NCBI GenBank assembly: GCA_031549285.1
Contig: JAVBPZ010000022.1
Coordinates: 1 to 35,001 of the forward strand
From: JAAYCI01 sp031549285
GTDB taxonomy: Bacteria > Bacillota > Clostridia > Oscillospirales > Ruminococcaceae
Length of the DNA stretch: 35,001 nucleotides
Direction: 5' to 3'
The translations under genes were made by a program, and so were the position numbers. A model generated the notes under the pieces. That model saw only the letters and a program-made list of their open reading frames with translations, was not told the origin of the DNA and searched no databases. This document shows positions 1-7,721 of this stretch, one piece after another (the stretch's first letter is position 1; each line of letters starts with the position of its first letter).

Positions 1-118
1 CCCCCCCCCCCCCCCCCCCGCCCCCCGGCGGGCGGCGGGCCCCGGCCCGCCCCCCCCCCCCGGCCCCCCCCCCCCCGGCGCGCGCCGGGGGCCGGGCCCC
101 CGGGCCGGAAAAAAGCAG
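1..118. other. Low-complexity C/G-only stretch (probable artefact)
   Basis: Long runs of C interrupted only by G, with no A or T until about position 109. No coding signal and no recognisable motif. The composition is unlike any other part of the window. It lies at the extreme edge of the sequence and most likely reflects a sequencing or assembly artefact rather than biology. Confidence 0.7.
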
Positions 119-128
119 TAGCCAAAAC

Positions 129-180
129 CCCCGCCCGGGGGCGGCTGCAGCGCCGCAGCGCGTGCCGCCCCCGGGCGGGG
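129..180. repeat. GC-rich inverted repeat, 16-bp perfect arms
   Basis: Arms at 129-144 and 165-180 are exact reverse complements (CCCCGCCCGGGGGCGG against CCGCCCCCGGGCGGGG) with a 20-nt loop that contains further small GC inverted repeats. It resembles the GC-hairpin islands at about 21.5, 23.9 and 33.1 kb, though its loop architecture is less regular. It borders the low-complexity contig edge, so sequence quality here is uncertain. Confidence 0.5.
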
Positions 181-451
181 ATGGGTGTGAGTTTGAATGT
201 GGGAATTTGGGTTTCAGCTGGGGGTTTGGGTTGGGATTGGGTGTAAAGAAGGATCCATGGAATCTGCGCAAACAAAGCGATGGATTTCGCAAAGAGCAGA
301 TTACGCAAGGAAAAGCGTACGGAGCGACCAACGAAAGCCCCTGCCACAGCATGAAATGCCAACGGCACGAAACCAACGATAGCCAGCAAACCATGCAATG
401 CGGCGGCCTGCAACAAAGCGTGGAAAGCCACTGTTTGCGCCGGAGGACAAC
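181..451. other. Intergenic, nothing recognised
   Basis: No credible gene. Open frames here have no ribosome binding site and implausible compositions. No clear terminator was found for the minus-strand gene that ends at 452. Confidence 0.4.
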
Positions 452-964
452 CTATTTGCGGATGTATCCCCCACGCAGGCCGCGCACGTCGTTTACCGTA
501 ATCAGCGCCTCCGGGCAGGCCGCGCGAATGATGCCGATGGCTTCCTCCACACATTTTCGTTTCAGGTAGATCATCAGCACATCCACCGGGCCGTCCTTGC
601 CCTCGCCGCGAATGGTGGTGACGCCGAACCCTTGCTGGCGCATGGACTCACTTACCTGGGCGTGCTCCTCGTCACAAGTCATGACCACCTGCAGGCAGGC
701 GGTGCCCAGCGCCAGCTTGCCCTCGATGATGACCCCAATATAGTTGCCCAACGCGTAGGCAACGCAGTATACCAAAATTTTCCACGGGTCCTGCGTGATG
801 GTGGACAGCACGTTGCTGATGACCAGCAGCCACAGCAGCACCTCAAAAAAACCGATGCAGGCCGCTTTGAATTTTTCCCCGCGGTTGATAAGCACATTGC
901 GCACAGTGGCAAGCGATACCTCGGTTACCTTGGCGATGAAGATGAGAACATAAGACCACCACAT
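452..964 (-). CDS. DUF5698/DUF2179 (UPF0316) membrane protein
   Basis: 170 aa. The first ~90 residues hold three hydrophobic segments (about 5-25, 36-56 and 62-84). The rest is a soluble tail with the pattern QGFGVTTIRGEGKDGPVDVLMIYLKRK, then alternating strands and helices ending in VNDVRGLRGGYIRK. This matches the UPF0316 family: an N-terminal DUF5698 membrane part plus a C-terminal DUF2179 domain, as also found in YitT-type proteins. The biochemical role of the family is not established; the DUF2179 domain is usually regarded as a cytoplasmic ligand-binding or regulatory module. The ATG is preceded by AAGGAAG about 9-10 nt upstream. It lies 68 nt downstream of another minus-strand membrane-protein gene and may share its promoter. 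Confidence 0.85.
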   Translation of the reverse strand: MWWSYVLIFIAKVTEVSLATVRNVLINRGEKFKAACIGFFEVLLWLLVISNVLSTITQDPWKILVYCVAYALGNYIGVIIEGKLALGTACLQVVMTCDEEHAQVSESMRQQGFGVTTIRGEGKDGPVDVLMIYLKRKCVEEAIGIIRAACPEALITVNDVRGLRGGYIRK

Positions 965-1032
965 GCTGGCTTCACTTCCTTTTTGGTGGAATGCAGATGC
1001 TGTGAAAGCAGGCGAATGGAATATCGTGCCGG

Positions 1033-1800
1033 TTAAGTAGGTTCGGCGATGGATTGGTCGGCAGCCTGGGCGGCGGCCAGGGCTTCTTCCGCAGGTTCCG
1101 CAGCGGGTAAAGCGGCGGGGCGTTTTTCAGTGGAAGTTCCTACGGCAAGTGGTTTGGTGGTTTGCGCCATGGCAGCACCGCCGGAGGGTTCCGTGGCGCC
1201 TTCTGTGGTGGAAGCGTCCCCGGCGATTTCCTTGGGCGCGGTTTCTTTTGCGCCCTCGGGCGCCGCCTGGCTTTCGCCCGGGTTGTTGCCCGCATCCACG
1301 GCAGCGTTCTTTTTCCGTTTGCGCCAGCGGCCGGGTGCCGCCGCCAGGGCGGAAGGTTTCATCGCTTCGCCGGTTACCGCGCGTATGGCGGCAAACATGC
1401 GCCGGAACTGCGCCAGGCCCAGCGCGCTGCAGTCCAGGTTGGTGGTGACGGCCTGGCCGTCCTGCTGGCGGGTGATAGACAGCGTAATATCCGCCGAGGT
1501 AAAAAACACCCGCTCGGAGGTATGGCGATAGTCGGTTTTGCAGCCAGCCAGGGGAATGGCCTGTTTTTCACGGCCCATTTTATAATAGGTAAGGGTGCCG
1601 TTTTCGTCCAGGCTCAGGCGCACGTTGTCAAAAAACAGGCTGAACAGCAGCAGCGCCAGGGCGCAGACCACACCCGCAATACATTTTATAATGACGCTGG
1701 TGGTGAACAGACCGGCGCCAAAATACACAATGAGGCCCAGCAGCGGGCTGTACAGGCACCACTTTATCAGCTCCCAGGGGGAGCGTTTGAACCACTGCAT
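1033..1800 (-). CDS. Membrane protein of unknown function with PH-like segment and low-complexity tail
   Basis: 255 aa, not assigned to a named family. Two hydrophobic helices near the N-terminus (about 11-30 and 34-56) are followed by a region of short strands (RLSLDENGTLTYYKMGREKQAIPLAGC, then ERVFFTSADITLSI). This resembles the bacterial PH-like domain of small membrane proteins. After about residue 150 the protein turns into an Ala/Glu/Pro/Thr-rich low-complexity tail, probably disordered and cytoplasmic. AGGAGG lies 7 nt before the ATG, and a promoter (TTGCCA-17-TATACT) lies just upstream. The function is unknown; the PH-like assignment is an inference from strand pattern only. Confidence 0.7.
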   Translation of the reverse strand: MQWFKRSPWELIKWCLYSPLLGLIVYFGAGLFTTSVIIKCIAGVVCALALLLFSLFFDNVRLSLDENGTLTYYKMGREKQAIPLAGCKTDYRHTSERVFFTSADITLSITRQQDGQAVTTNLDCSALGLAQFRRMFAAIRAVTGEAMKPSALAAAPGRWRKRKKNAAVDAGNNPGESQAAPEGAKETAPKEIAGDASTTEGATEPSGGAAMAQTTKPLAVGTSTEKRPAALPAAEPAEEALAAAQAADQSIAEPT

Positions 1801-1833
1801 ACAGGGGCCTCCTCTGCATATTTTCCTGATGAA

Positions 1834-1862
1834 AGTATATCATGTGGTACCGCCGCTGGCAA
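1834..1862 (-). promoter_or_regulatory. Sigma-A-type promoter for the 1033-1800 gene
   Basis: On the minus strand, TTGCCA (1857-1862), a 17-bp spacer, then TATACT (1834-1839). It sits about 35 bp upstream of the ATG. Confidence 0.6.
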
Positions 1863-1929
1863 GGCGGCGCAGTGCTTTGAAAACTGCAGGGCAAGCCATC
1901 GGAATTCCTACGTGGCGGCCTGCATGCAA

Positions 1930-1972
1930 CAAAAAAAACACATAGGCGCCCCGGCTTTGCCGGGACGCCTAT
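1930..1972 (-). terminator. Rho-independent terminator of the purine permease
   Basis: Read on the minus strand, a stem AGGCGTCCCGGC / GCCGGGGCGCCT with a short AAA loop, followed within a few bases by eight T residues (the A-run at 1931-1938). It lies about 25 nt after the stop codon of the permease gene. Confidence 0.85.
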
Positions 1973-1995
1973 AGCATAAAGCATAAATAGACAAA

Positions 1996-3432
1996 CTATT
2001 TTATGATGGCCAGCACCACAAAATTCAAGATGAACAGGCCGGTGGATACCCACAAAATGGGATGGATTTCTTTGGCTTTTCCGCGGATGGTCTTGATGAG
2101 GCAGTAGAAGATGAACCCGGCCGCGATGCCATACGAAATGCTGTAGCACAGGCCCATGAACACCGAGGCAAAGAACGCGGGAACCGCCTCTTCCAGGTCG
2201 GTCCATTTGATATCCGCAAAGGTGGCCATCATCATGACGCCTACAATGACCAGCGCTGGCGCGGTAGCCCCTGCCGGCACAATGCCAATGAACGGCCCCA
2301 GCAAAATGCTGAGCAGGAAGCAGGCCGCGGTAACCACCGAGGTTAGACCGGTGCGGCCGCCCGCGCCGATGCCCGCGGCGCTTTCCACATAGGTGGTGGT
2401 GTTTGAGGTTCCAAAGATGGCGCCGATGGAGGTGGCAATGGAGTCCGCAAACAGGGCTTTATCCATCTTGGACTTGAAGCCGCTGGAATTTTCCAGCGCG
2501 TTCATGTCGGCGTCGTTGAAGATGCCGGTGCGCCGGCCGGTGCCGATGAAGGTGCCAATGGTGTCAAAGGTATCCGACAGGCTGAAGGCGAAGATGGTCA
2601 TGAGCACCAGCGGAATTTTGGCGGGGTCGCTGAACAGCGAGAGCATGCCGTCTTTGCCCAGCGCCACGCCAAAGGTTTCACCTAATTGACCAAAGGTGCC
2701 GCCCAGTGTTGCAATGTATTCGGAAAAAGCTTTGTACACTTCGGAAACATGCACCAAGCCAAACGGGATGGCAATGATGGTGGCGGCTATGATGCTGATA
2801 AAGATGGCGCCGCGAACCTTCAGGATGACCAGCACCACCATGAGCAGCAGGCTGACCAGCGAGAAGATGATGGCTAATGTGTTAAAGTCCACCAGGGAAG
2901 GAACGATGCTGCTGTCGGCAATAACGGTGCCGCCGTCCAGCACAATGTTTTTGCCGGGGTCGGAGGTGAAGGAAAGGAATCCGGCGTTTTTAATACCAAT
3001 GTAGGCAATGAAAATGCCGATACCGCCGCCGATGGCGTTCTGCAAACTGACAGGAATAGATTTAATAAGCAGCTTACGGACCTTGGTAACGGTGATGATG
3101 ATGTTGATGACGCCGCACAGGAACACCATGCCCAGCGCCTGCTGCCAGGTGAAGCCCAACGCAAAACAGACGGTATAGGTGAAGAAGGCGTTCAGGCCCA
3201 TGCCGGGAGCCTGCGCATAGGGCACGTTTGCAAACAGGCCCATAACCAGTGTGCCGGCCACCGAGGCAAAAATAGTGGCAAGGAACACCGCCCCGGTTGG
3301 AATGCCGGTTTGCCCCAGCATAGCAGGGTTGACGAAAATGATGTACGCCATGGTAAAAAAGGTGGTGACGCCGGCCAGGATCTCGGTAGAGACTTTGGTG
3401 TTGTTCTCTTTCAGCTTGAACATTTTGAGCAT
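1996..3432 (-). CDS. pbuG: NCS2-family purine permease (AzgA/PbuG type)
   Basis: 478 aa from the chosen start. The protein is almost entirely membrane helices and matches the AzgA-like branch of NCS2 nucleobase transporters. It begins MLKMFKLKENNTKVSTEILA and carries GVTTFFTMAYIIFVNPAML, PGMGLNAFFTYTVCF, FAFSLSDTFDTIGTFIGT and the TTTYVESAAGIGAGGRTGLT block. Family members take up adenine, guanine or hypoxanthine by proton symport; the exact substrate cannot be read here. A longer open frame of 16 extra codons exists, but AAAGGGG lies 8 nt before the ATG at 3432, so the shorter start is chosen. It is a single-gene unit with its own promoter and terminator. The leader is only about 60 nt, too short for a purine riboswitch. 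Confidence 0.93.
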   Translation of the reverse strand: MLKMFKLKENNTKVSTEILAGVTTFFTMAYIIFVNPAMLGQTGIPTGAVFLATIFASVAGTLVMGLFANVPYAQAPGMGLNAFFTYTVCFALGFTWQQALGMVFLCGVINIIITVTKVRKLLIKSIPVSLQNAIGGGIGIFIAYIGIKNAGFLSFTSDPGKNIVLDGGTVIADSSIVPSLVDFNTLAIIFSLVSLLLMVVLVILKVRGAIFISIIAATIIAIPFGLVHVSEVYKAFSEYIATLGGTFGQLGETFGVALGKDGMLSLFSDPAKIPLVLMTIFAFSLSDTFDTIGTFIGTGRRTGIFNDADMNALENSSGFKSKMDKALFADSIATSIGAIFGTSNTTTYVESAAGIGAGGRTGLTSVVTAACFLLSILLGPFIGIVPAGATAPALVIVGVMMMATFADIKWTDLEEAVPAFFASVFMGLCYSISYGIAAGFIFYCLIKTIRGKAKEIHPILWVSTGLFILNFVVLAIIK

Positions 3433-3498
3433 CGTTGTTACCCCTTTCCCGCATTCTTTGGTGCACGTTTTTCCGTGCATCCTCCTTGTGCTGGTTCT

Positions 3499-3527
3499 AT
3501 TGTAAACGATTCAAAAGGGGGTTGCAA
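3499..3527 (-). promoter_or_regulatory. Sigma-A-type promoter of the purine permease
   Basis: Minus strand TTGCAA (3522-3527), 17-bp spacer, TACAAT (3499-3504). The predicted start near 3492 gives a leader of about 60 nt that contains a small hairpin (TGCACG / CGTGCA at 3462-3479). Confidence 0.75.
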
Positions 3528-3735
3528 TTGCTTTGTCACAATTTGTTAATAAGTAACGATAACAGCGGGCAAAAGTATACAGGACGCACAGAAAGGGGTA
3601 TGGGGAAGGTGAGGGTGAAAAGAAGGGTGGTGGCATCGCGGGTGTTTGTGTGGCAGATAAAAAATTTCTGCCGCCATGCAAAGCGAAAAAACACGCTCAC
3701 CGGTGCGGTAAGCAAAAAATAGCATACACGTGGAA
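3528..3735. other. Intergenic between divergent promoters
   Basis: About 200 bp between the permease promoter and the glycosyltransferase promoter. No gene, hairpin or repeat of note was seen. Confidence 0.5.
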
Positions 3736-3764
3736 TTGAATCCCCCTTGGTTTTGTTGTATACT
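3736..3764 (+). promoter_or_regulatory. Sigma-A-type promoter of the glycosyltransferase
   Basis: TTGAAT (3736-3741), 17-bp spacer, TATACT (3759-3764). It lies inside the upstream extension of the open frame, which supports the downstream ATG at 3799 as the real start. Confidence 0.75.
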
Positions 3765-3798
3765 GAATCGCGGGGAGAATCATACTGGGGAGGCAGTA

Positions 3799-4935
3799 AT
3801 GGACATACTGTTTTGTGCCTATGCCCGCGGTAGTGCCGGGGACGGGGTAACGAAAAAAGTATCGGCGCAGGCACTTGCGCTGGAGCTTTTGGGCCACAGG
3901 GTGGCTTATTTTTCTGTGCAGGACGCGGTGCTGTACCTGGTGGTGGGACGCGAAAAGACACGCCTGCTGGATGTAAAAGAAGGAATGTTCGGGGAATACC
4001 TGGCGATAGAAAACGGTCTGCGCATGGTGGCGGAACAAGAGCTATTCCCGGCGCGGCTGTGCTATATCCGGCGCATTTTTTGCACACCGTGGCATTTGGC
4101 GGCGCTGCGCGCATGGAAACAAAAAGGTGCCGTGTGTGTGGAGGAACTGCCCACCTACCCATATGACGCCGAGATAAAAACGAACAAAAGCCTGGCGTTC
4201 CAGGCGGTTGCCTGGCTGGAGCGGCGGTGCCGCGGCCAGTATAAAAAGTATCTGGATTATTTCGTGACCACCAGCGAGGACACGGAAATTTTTGGGGTGC
4301 CGGCCATCCACATAGAGAACGGGGTGGATTTGGCCGCGGTGCCATACGCGGAGCACAGCTTTGTGAAAAAGGATGCCATACGCCTGATTGCGGTGTCGAC
4401 CATGGCGCCGTGGCACGGGTACGAGCGGCTGATAGAGGGCCTGGCGGCGTACGAGGCAGGCGCACCGGAGGTGCAGATTTACATTGACATAGTGGGCGAC
4501 GGCGCCTGCCGGGCACAGTGGGAAAAGCTGGCGAAGAAGCGCAAAGTAAACGACCGGGTGGTTTTTCACGGGCGGCAAAGCGGCCCGGCGCTGGACGCGC
4601 TGTTTGCCGGGGCGGATATTGCGGTGTCTACCCTGGGGCTGTACAAAATAGGTCTTAGCCATGCGTCGGAGCTGAAAAGCCGCGAGTATATGGCGCGGGG
4701 TATCCCGTTTGTGTACATGGGCCGTTCCAGCATGTTTTCGCCGGAGGACGGGTTCTGCATGCAGCTGCCGGATGGGCCGCAGGCGGTGAATATGGCGGGT
4801 ATTGTGACGTTTTACCAGGAACTGACCGCGCAAAAGAATGTGTCGCGGCGGCTGCGCTGGTTTGCGGAAAAATATTTCCGCTGGGAGATTTGGATGGACA
4901 AGGTTGTGAAGGCCGCGATGCCGGATGGGAAATAG
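3799..4935 (+). CDS. Glycosyltransferase, GT-B fold (GT4-like)
   Basis: 378 aa. The N-terminus MDILFCAYARGSAGDGVTKK is a Rossmann-like start. The second half shows GT4-type features: HIENGVDLAAVP (the NGVD motif), RLIAVSTMAPWHGYERLIEGL, IDIVGDGACRAQWEKLA, DRVVFHGRQSG and LDALFAGADIAVSTLG, then SRE-YMARGIPFVYMG, where retaining GT-B enzymes bind the nucleotide sugar. It has no signal peptide or membrane segment, so a cytoplasmic enzyme modifying a glycan or glycolipid is likely. The open frame extends 23 codons upstream, but these overlap the promoter; GGGGAGG lies 6 nt before the ATG at 3799. It is monocistronic, with no other glycan genes beside it, so the acceptor is unknown. Confidence 0.85.
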   Translation: MDILFCAYARGSAGDGVTKKVSAQALALELLGHRVAYFSVQDAVLYLVVGREKTRLLDVKEGMFGEYLAIENGLRMVAEQELFPARLCYIRRIFCTPWHLAALRAWKQKGAVCVEELPTYPYDAEIKTNKSLAFQAVAWLERRCRGQYKKYLDYFVTTSEDTEIFGVPAIHIENGVDLAAVPYAEHSFVKKDAIRLIAVSTMAPWHGYERLIEGLAAYEAGAPEVQIYIDIVGDGACRAQWEKLAKKRKVNDRVVFHGRQSGPALDALFAGADIAVSTLGLYKIGLSHASELKSREYMARGIPFVYMGRSSMFSPEDGFCMQLPDGPQAVNMAGIVTFYQELTAQKNVSRRLRWFAEKYFRWEIWMDKVVKAAMPDGK

Positions 4936-5082
4936 GCCGCATGAACTGCATATTTTTTTCAATTCCCTTTACCGTAGGCGGGGGCGCCTCTGCTGCAGGG
5001 CACACAGAAAATGCAGGCAAGGCGGTATGGTGCAACGTAAAATAAAGCGGGGGGATGTTTCCTCGAAAAAAGAATAAGACAC

Positions 5083-5118
5083 AAAAAAAGCCCGGCCGCA
5101 TACTTGCGGCCGGCTTTC
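5083..5118. terminator. Hairpin terminator, stronger on the minus strand
   Basis: CCGGCCGCA / TGCGGCCGG stem (5092-5100 and 5105-5113), flanked by seven A residues on the left (T-tract on the minus strand) and by TTTCTG on the right. It follows the plus-strand glycosyltransferase by about 150 nt and probably ends that transcript. The better T-tract points the other way, but no minus-strand gene directly upstream explains it. Confidence 0.6.
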
Positions 5119-5163
5119 TGTCATCCCTGCGCCTGTTGGCGCCATGCGTTGTAGAAGGAGGGT

Positions 5164-5192
5164 GCCCGCCCGGCGCACATCACCGGGCGGGC
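5164..5192 (+). repeat. GC-rich hairpin just upstream of the small frameshifted gene
   Basis: Perfect 10-bp arms GCCCGCCCGG (5164-5173) and CCGGGCGGGC (5183-5192). It ends 6 nt before a strong AAAGGAGG sequence, so it would form in the 5' leader of the small gene at 5215. It could stabilise the RNA or act as an attenuator. There is no T-tract, so it is not a classical terminator. Confidence 0.5.
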
Positions 5193-5214
5193 TGTGAAAG
5201 GAGGTTGGAGGAAA

Positions 5215-5341
5215 ATGAAAAAGGGTTTCTTGTTGGGGGGTGTTTGTTGGTCTGTGTACACTATACCGTCCAAAAGACAAAACCGTATGTAAATTTCGTG
5301 AGCAAGCTGTGAAAGACGGTGAAAGCTTTGTGAAGGAATAA
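5215..5341 (+). pseudogene. Small membrane-anchored protein, frameshifted in a G6 run
   Basis: ATG at 5215 is preceded by a very good AAAGGAGG plus a second GGAGG. As written, the frame closes after 25 codons. Removing one G from the G6 run at 5235-5240 gives a 41-residue protein ending at the TAA at 5339-5341. It starts MKKGFLLGVFVGLCTLYR (a short hydrophobic segment) and continues as a charged tail ending VKDGESFVKE. That composition and clean ending look like a real small membrane protein, of the general kind seen in YtxH-like proteins. The family is not identified. The shift may be a homopolymer sequencing error or a real mutation. Confidence 0.55.
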
Positions 5342-5446
5342 ACAGTATGGCTGTGGTTATACAGGATGGCTGTAGTCAAACGGGATGGCGGCACCGGACG
5401 TTTGCTCCGGCGGCGGTGGTATATTCAGAAGGAATACCGCGGTCCA

Positions 5447-5479
5447 GAAAAAAACACCGCCCCAAACCGGGGACGGCGA
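5447..5479 (-). terminator. Rho-independent terminator of the GNAT gene
   Basis: Minus strand: CGCCGTCCCC / GGGGCGGTG stem with one bulged base, followed by seven T residues (A-run at 5448-5454). It lies about 20 nt past the stop codon. Confidence 0.8.
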
Positions 5480-5500
5480 TGTGTGGTATCGGTTGGGGGG

Positions 5501-6151
5501 TCAGCATTCCGCCTTTCGCCGCAGGGCTACGATTTCCTGAAAGCGTTTTTGCGAAGGGGTGCCGGTGACACGTTCCTTTGCCGGGAAGCTTTCATCGAAC
5601 GCGGCGGCAGCGGCTTCGTCTATCTGGTAGATGGTATCCTCGCAGTAGCGGCCGCTTGCCCCGGACAGGGCGCCGGGGTATAGTTCGCACGCGTGCAGCG
5701 CCGTAGCGTACATGTCGTCCGCCATGCGGATGCCCAGCGTTTCGGCCGGGACAAAGCCCTGGCGGGTGTAGTAGGCAGGGTCACCACACAGCAAAATGGC
5801 GCGCTCGCCCATTTTGCAGGCAAGCGCCCGGGTGTGTTGGATCAGGCGGCCGCCAATGCCCCGGCCCTGGTACTGCGGCAGCACCGAGATGGGGCCCAGG
5901 CTTAGCACGTGGTATTCGCTGCCGGCATCCGCCTGGATGAGGCCCCTGACATAGACCACGTTGCCGACGATTTTACCGCCGTCCACCGCAACGATGTCCA
6001 GCGCCGGCACAAAAGCCGGGCTGCCGCGCAGGATGTGCAGCAGGTAATGTTCGTCACAGCCGGGGGTATGGTGGTTCCAGAAAGCCTCCCGCGTGAGGGT
6101 TTCGGTTTCGCGGTAGTCGGCGGGGCGTTCGGGGCGAAAGGTGATATCCAT
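5501..6151 (-). CDS. GNAT-family N-acetyltransferase
   Basis: 216 aa, cytoplasmic. The GNAT core is seen at about residues 3-150: N-terminal ITFRPERPADYRETETLTRE, strand NVVYVRGLI, LGPISVLPQYQGRGIGGRLIQH (the acetyl-CoA-binding Q/R-x-x-G-x-G/A motif as QGRGIG) and ILLCGDPAYYTRQGFVPA, the typical GNAT 'YYxxxGF' ending. A C-terminal extension of about 60 residues follows, a length common in this subgroup. The acetyl acceptor cannot be predicted. AAGGAGC lies 6 nt before the ATG. It is followed by its own terminator. The redox gene 6239-6991 lies upstream on the same strand, about 90 nt away. Confidence 0.9.
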   Translation of the reverse strand: MDITFRPERPADYRETETLTREAFWNHHTPGCDEHYLLHILRGSPAFVPALDIVAVDGGKIVGNVVYVRGLIQADAGSEYHVLSLGPISVLPQYQGRGIGGRLIQHTRALACKMGERAILLCGDPAYYTRQGFVPAETLGIRMADDMYATALHACELYPGALSGASGRYCEDTIYQIDEAAAAAFDESFPAKERVTGTPSQKRFQEIVALRRKAEC

Positions 6152-6238
6152 TTTGGCTCCTTTATGTGCCGCCCGGTGCGCGGGGGCCAGCGGCTGGGCT
6201 CGACAGCCGGCCGGCGGCCGGGCGTTACCCGTGGGAAG

Positions 6239-6991
6239 TCACAACCGTACCTTTGGGTTCACATACCGACCGTTACCGGCGGATTTTTTGCCATAGTTGA
6301 TGGCGGCGACAGGGCACCTGTGCAGGCACGCCAGGCACAGTTCGCACTGCGCGGCGGCCCAAACCGGCCGTCCTTCTTCCAGCCGGATGACGCCGCGGGG
6401 ACAGATGTTTGCACACAGTCCGCAGCTGGTACAGGCGGCGCTGACGGAAAAATTTCGTGTTTTTCTGCCGTGCTTGTACAGCGGGTACGCCACAGCGGTA
6501 AGCAAACCCGGAAGATGGCCCCGGCAGGAATTGTACCGTCCGGCGGCCTTGCGCTGAACCTGTCGGGCAATTTCCGCCATGCCGCGCTCGGCTGCTGCCA
6601 GGCGCTGGTTTATTTCAGCGTCGCGCATCACCGGGTACAGGATGGCATAGTTGTCCACCGTGACAATGCCAAAAACAGCGGTGACAGGGAGCAGCTTTCG
6701 GAAAAAACGTTCCGCGTCGCCGGTGGTGCCGCCGCAGTTCAAAACGGCGTAGGTATATGTCTCTTGTTTTGCCGGCAGCTGCAGCTTTTGCAAAAACTCG
6801 ACCACCATCATGGGCAGGCCAAAAAAGTATACCGGCACAACGAACCCGATGGATTCGCCTGCTGCCGGCGCGAACGAGTAGTGCCCTTCCCGCACGCAAT
6901 CGGCAATATTAACCAGGGTATCACCGGTGTGTTCGGCCAGCGTTTCCGCAAGGAAGCGGCTGTTGCCGGTGGCCGTGAAGTAGAAAATCAT
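6239..6991 (-). CDS. EFR1-family flavodoxin-ferredoxin fusion protein
   Basis: 250 aa. The N-terminal flavodoxin-like domain (about 1-150) opens with MIFYFTATGNSRFLAETLAE, whose TATGNS loop binds the FMN phosphate, followed by FVVPVYFFGLPMMVVEFL. The C-terminal part carries two 4Fe-4S motifs: CTSCGLCANICP (Cys187, 190, 193, 197) and CELCLACLHRCP (Cys216, 219, 222, 226). This is the EFR1 arrangement, an electron-transfer protein of anaerobes whose partners are mostly unknown. A GTG start three codons earlier is possible, but GAGGTG lies 8 nt before the ATG at 6991 and would overlap that GTG, so the ATG is chosen. A separate flavodoxin gene lies immediately upstream, suggesting a small redox unit. 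Confidence 0.92.
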   Translation of the reverse strand: MIFYFTATGNSRFLAETLAEHTGDTLVNIADCVREGHYSFAPAAGESIGFVVPVYFFGLPMMVVEFLQKLQLPAKQETYTYAVLNCGGTTGDAERFFRKLLPVTAVFGIVTVDNYAILYPVMRDAEINQRLAAAERGMAEIARQVQRKAAGRYNSCRGHLPGLLTAVAYPLYKHGRKTRNFSVSAACTSCGLCANICPRGVIRLEEGRPVWAAAQCELCLACLHRCPVAAINYGKKSAGNGRYVNPKVRL

Positions 6992-7079
6992 GGACGACAC
7001 CTCGTAAGTTTATGTGTGTATTGCAGAGGGGGATAGCGCTGTGAAGCGACAGGGAAGGGAAAACCTGTGGAGGAAACAG

Positions 7080-7562
7080 CTATACGCCTAGGCTGTCTAC
7101 CCAGGCGGCCAGCAGGTCTTTGGACAGCCAGCCGTTCAGTACTTTTCCCTCTTTCCACACGGCGGTGCCGGAAACAGAGGGACGCAGTTTTTCGACAGTT
7201 TCGCCCATGCCGCTGCTGCCGGATGTGGCAAACGGGACAATGATTTTTCCGGAGAAATCATAGCTTTCCAAGAAGGTGTTTATGAGGGTGGGCGCCACAT
7301 ACCACCAGATGGGGAAGCCCAAAAAAATGACGTCATAGGACGCAATATCGGCGCTGCTGTCCGCGGTGGGCGGGCGGAAAGCCGGGTCTTTCATCTCCAC
7401 CGTGCTGCGGGCCTGCTCGTTGTGCCAGTTTAAATCATCCCGGGTATAGGGCACCTCCGGTTTTATCACGTACAGGTCGGCGCCGGCCGCCTCCGCCAGA
7501 GATTTTGCCAACCGGGCGGTCACGCCGCTGGCGGAAAAATAGGCCACCAATTTCTTGCTCAT
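7080..7562 (-). CDS. Flavodoxin
   Basis: 160 aa, single flavodoxin domain. The FMN-phosphate loop is in KLVAYFSASGVTARLAKSLAE. ASYDVIFLGFPIWWYVAPTLINTFLE provides the W/Y-rich loop that stacks on the isoalloxazine ring, and IIVPFATSGSSGMGETVEKL is the third FMN loop. This pattern is typical of the flavodoxin_4 group common in Clostridia. It probably serves as a soluble low-potential electron carrier, or as an FMN-dependent oxidoreductase; the sequence does not separate these. GGAGGAATC precedes the ATG. It lies about 90 nt upstream of the EFR1 gene on the same strand and is probably co-transcribed with it. Confidence 0.92.
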   Translation of the reverse strand: MSKKLVAYFSASGVTARLAKSLAEAAGADLYVIKPEVPYTRDDLNWHNEQARSTVEMKDPAFRPPTADSSADIASYDVIFLGFPIWWYVAPTLINTFLESYDFSGKIIVPFATSGSSGMGETVEKLRPSVSGTAVWKEGKVLNGWLSKDLLAAWVDSLGV

Positions 7563-7721
7563 CCAATGATTCCTCCGATTTTCATTTGTTTAAAACCCAT
7601 CATTCGTGCTGTATCCACAGTAACTAGTGGTTCTTCCGGTTAGCCACCGGCAGCCGGCGCAGCGCCTGGGCGCGCCGCAGGATTTGGCAGCATGGGGCGA
7701 AGGGGCGCCATTACGGTTACC

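Noticed and set aside
398..1036. Plus-strand open frame opposite the DUF5698 gene
   Set aside because: Antisense of a recognised membrane protein, with no ribosome binding site.
3433..3492. Purine riboswitch in the permease leader
   Set aside because: The leader from the mapped promoter is about 60 nt and lacks the three-stem purine aptamer pattern.
5909..7036. Plus-strand open frame opposite the GNAT and EFR1 genes
   Set aside because: It covers the antisense of two recognised genes and shows no family motif.
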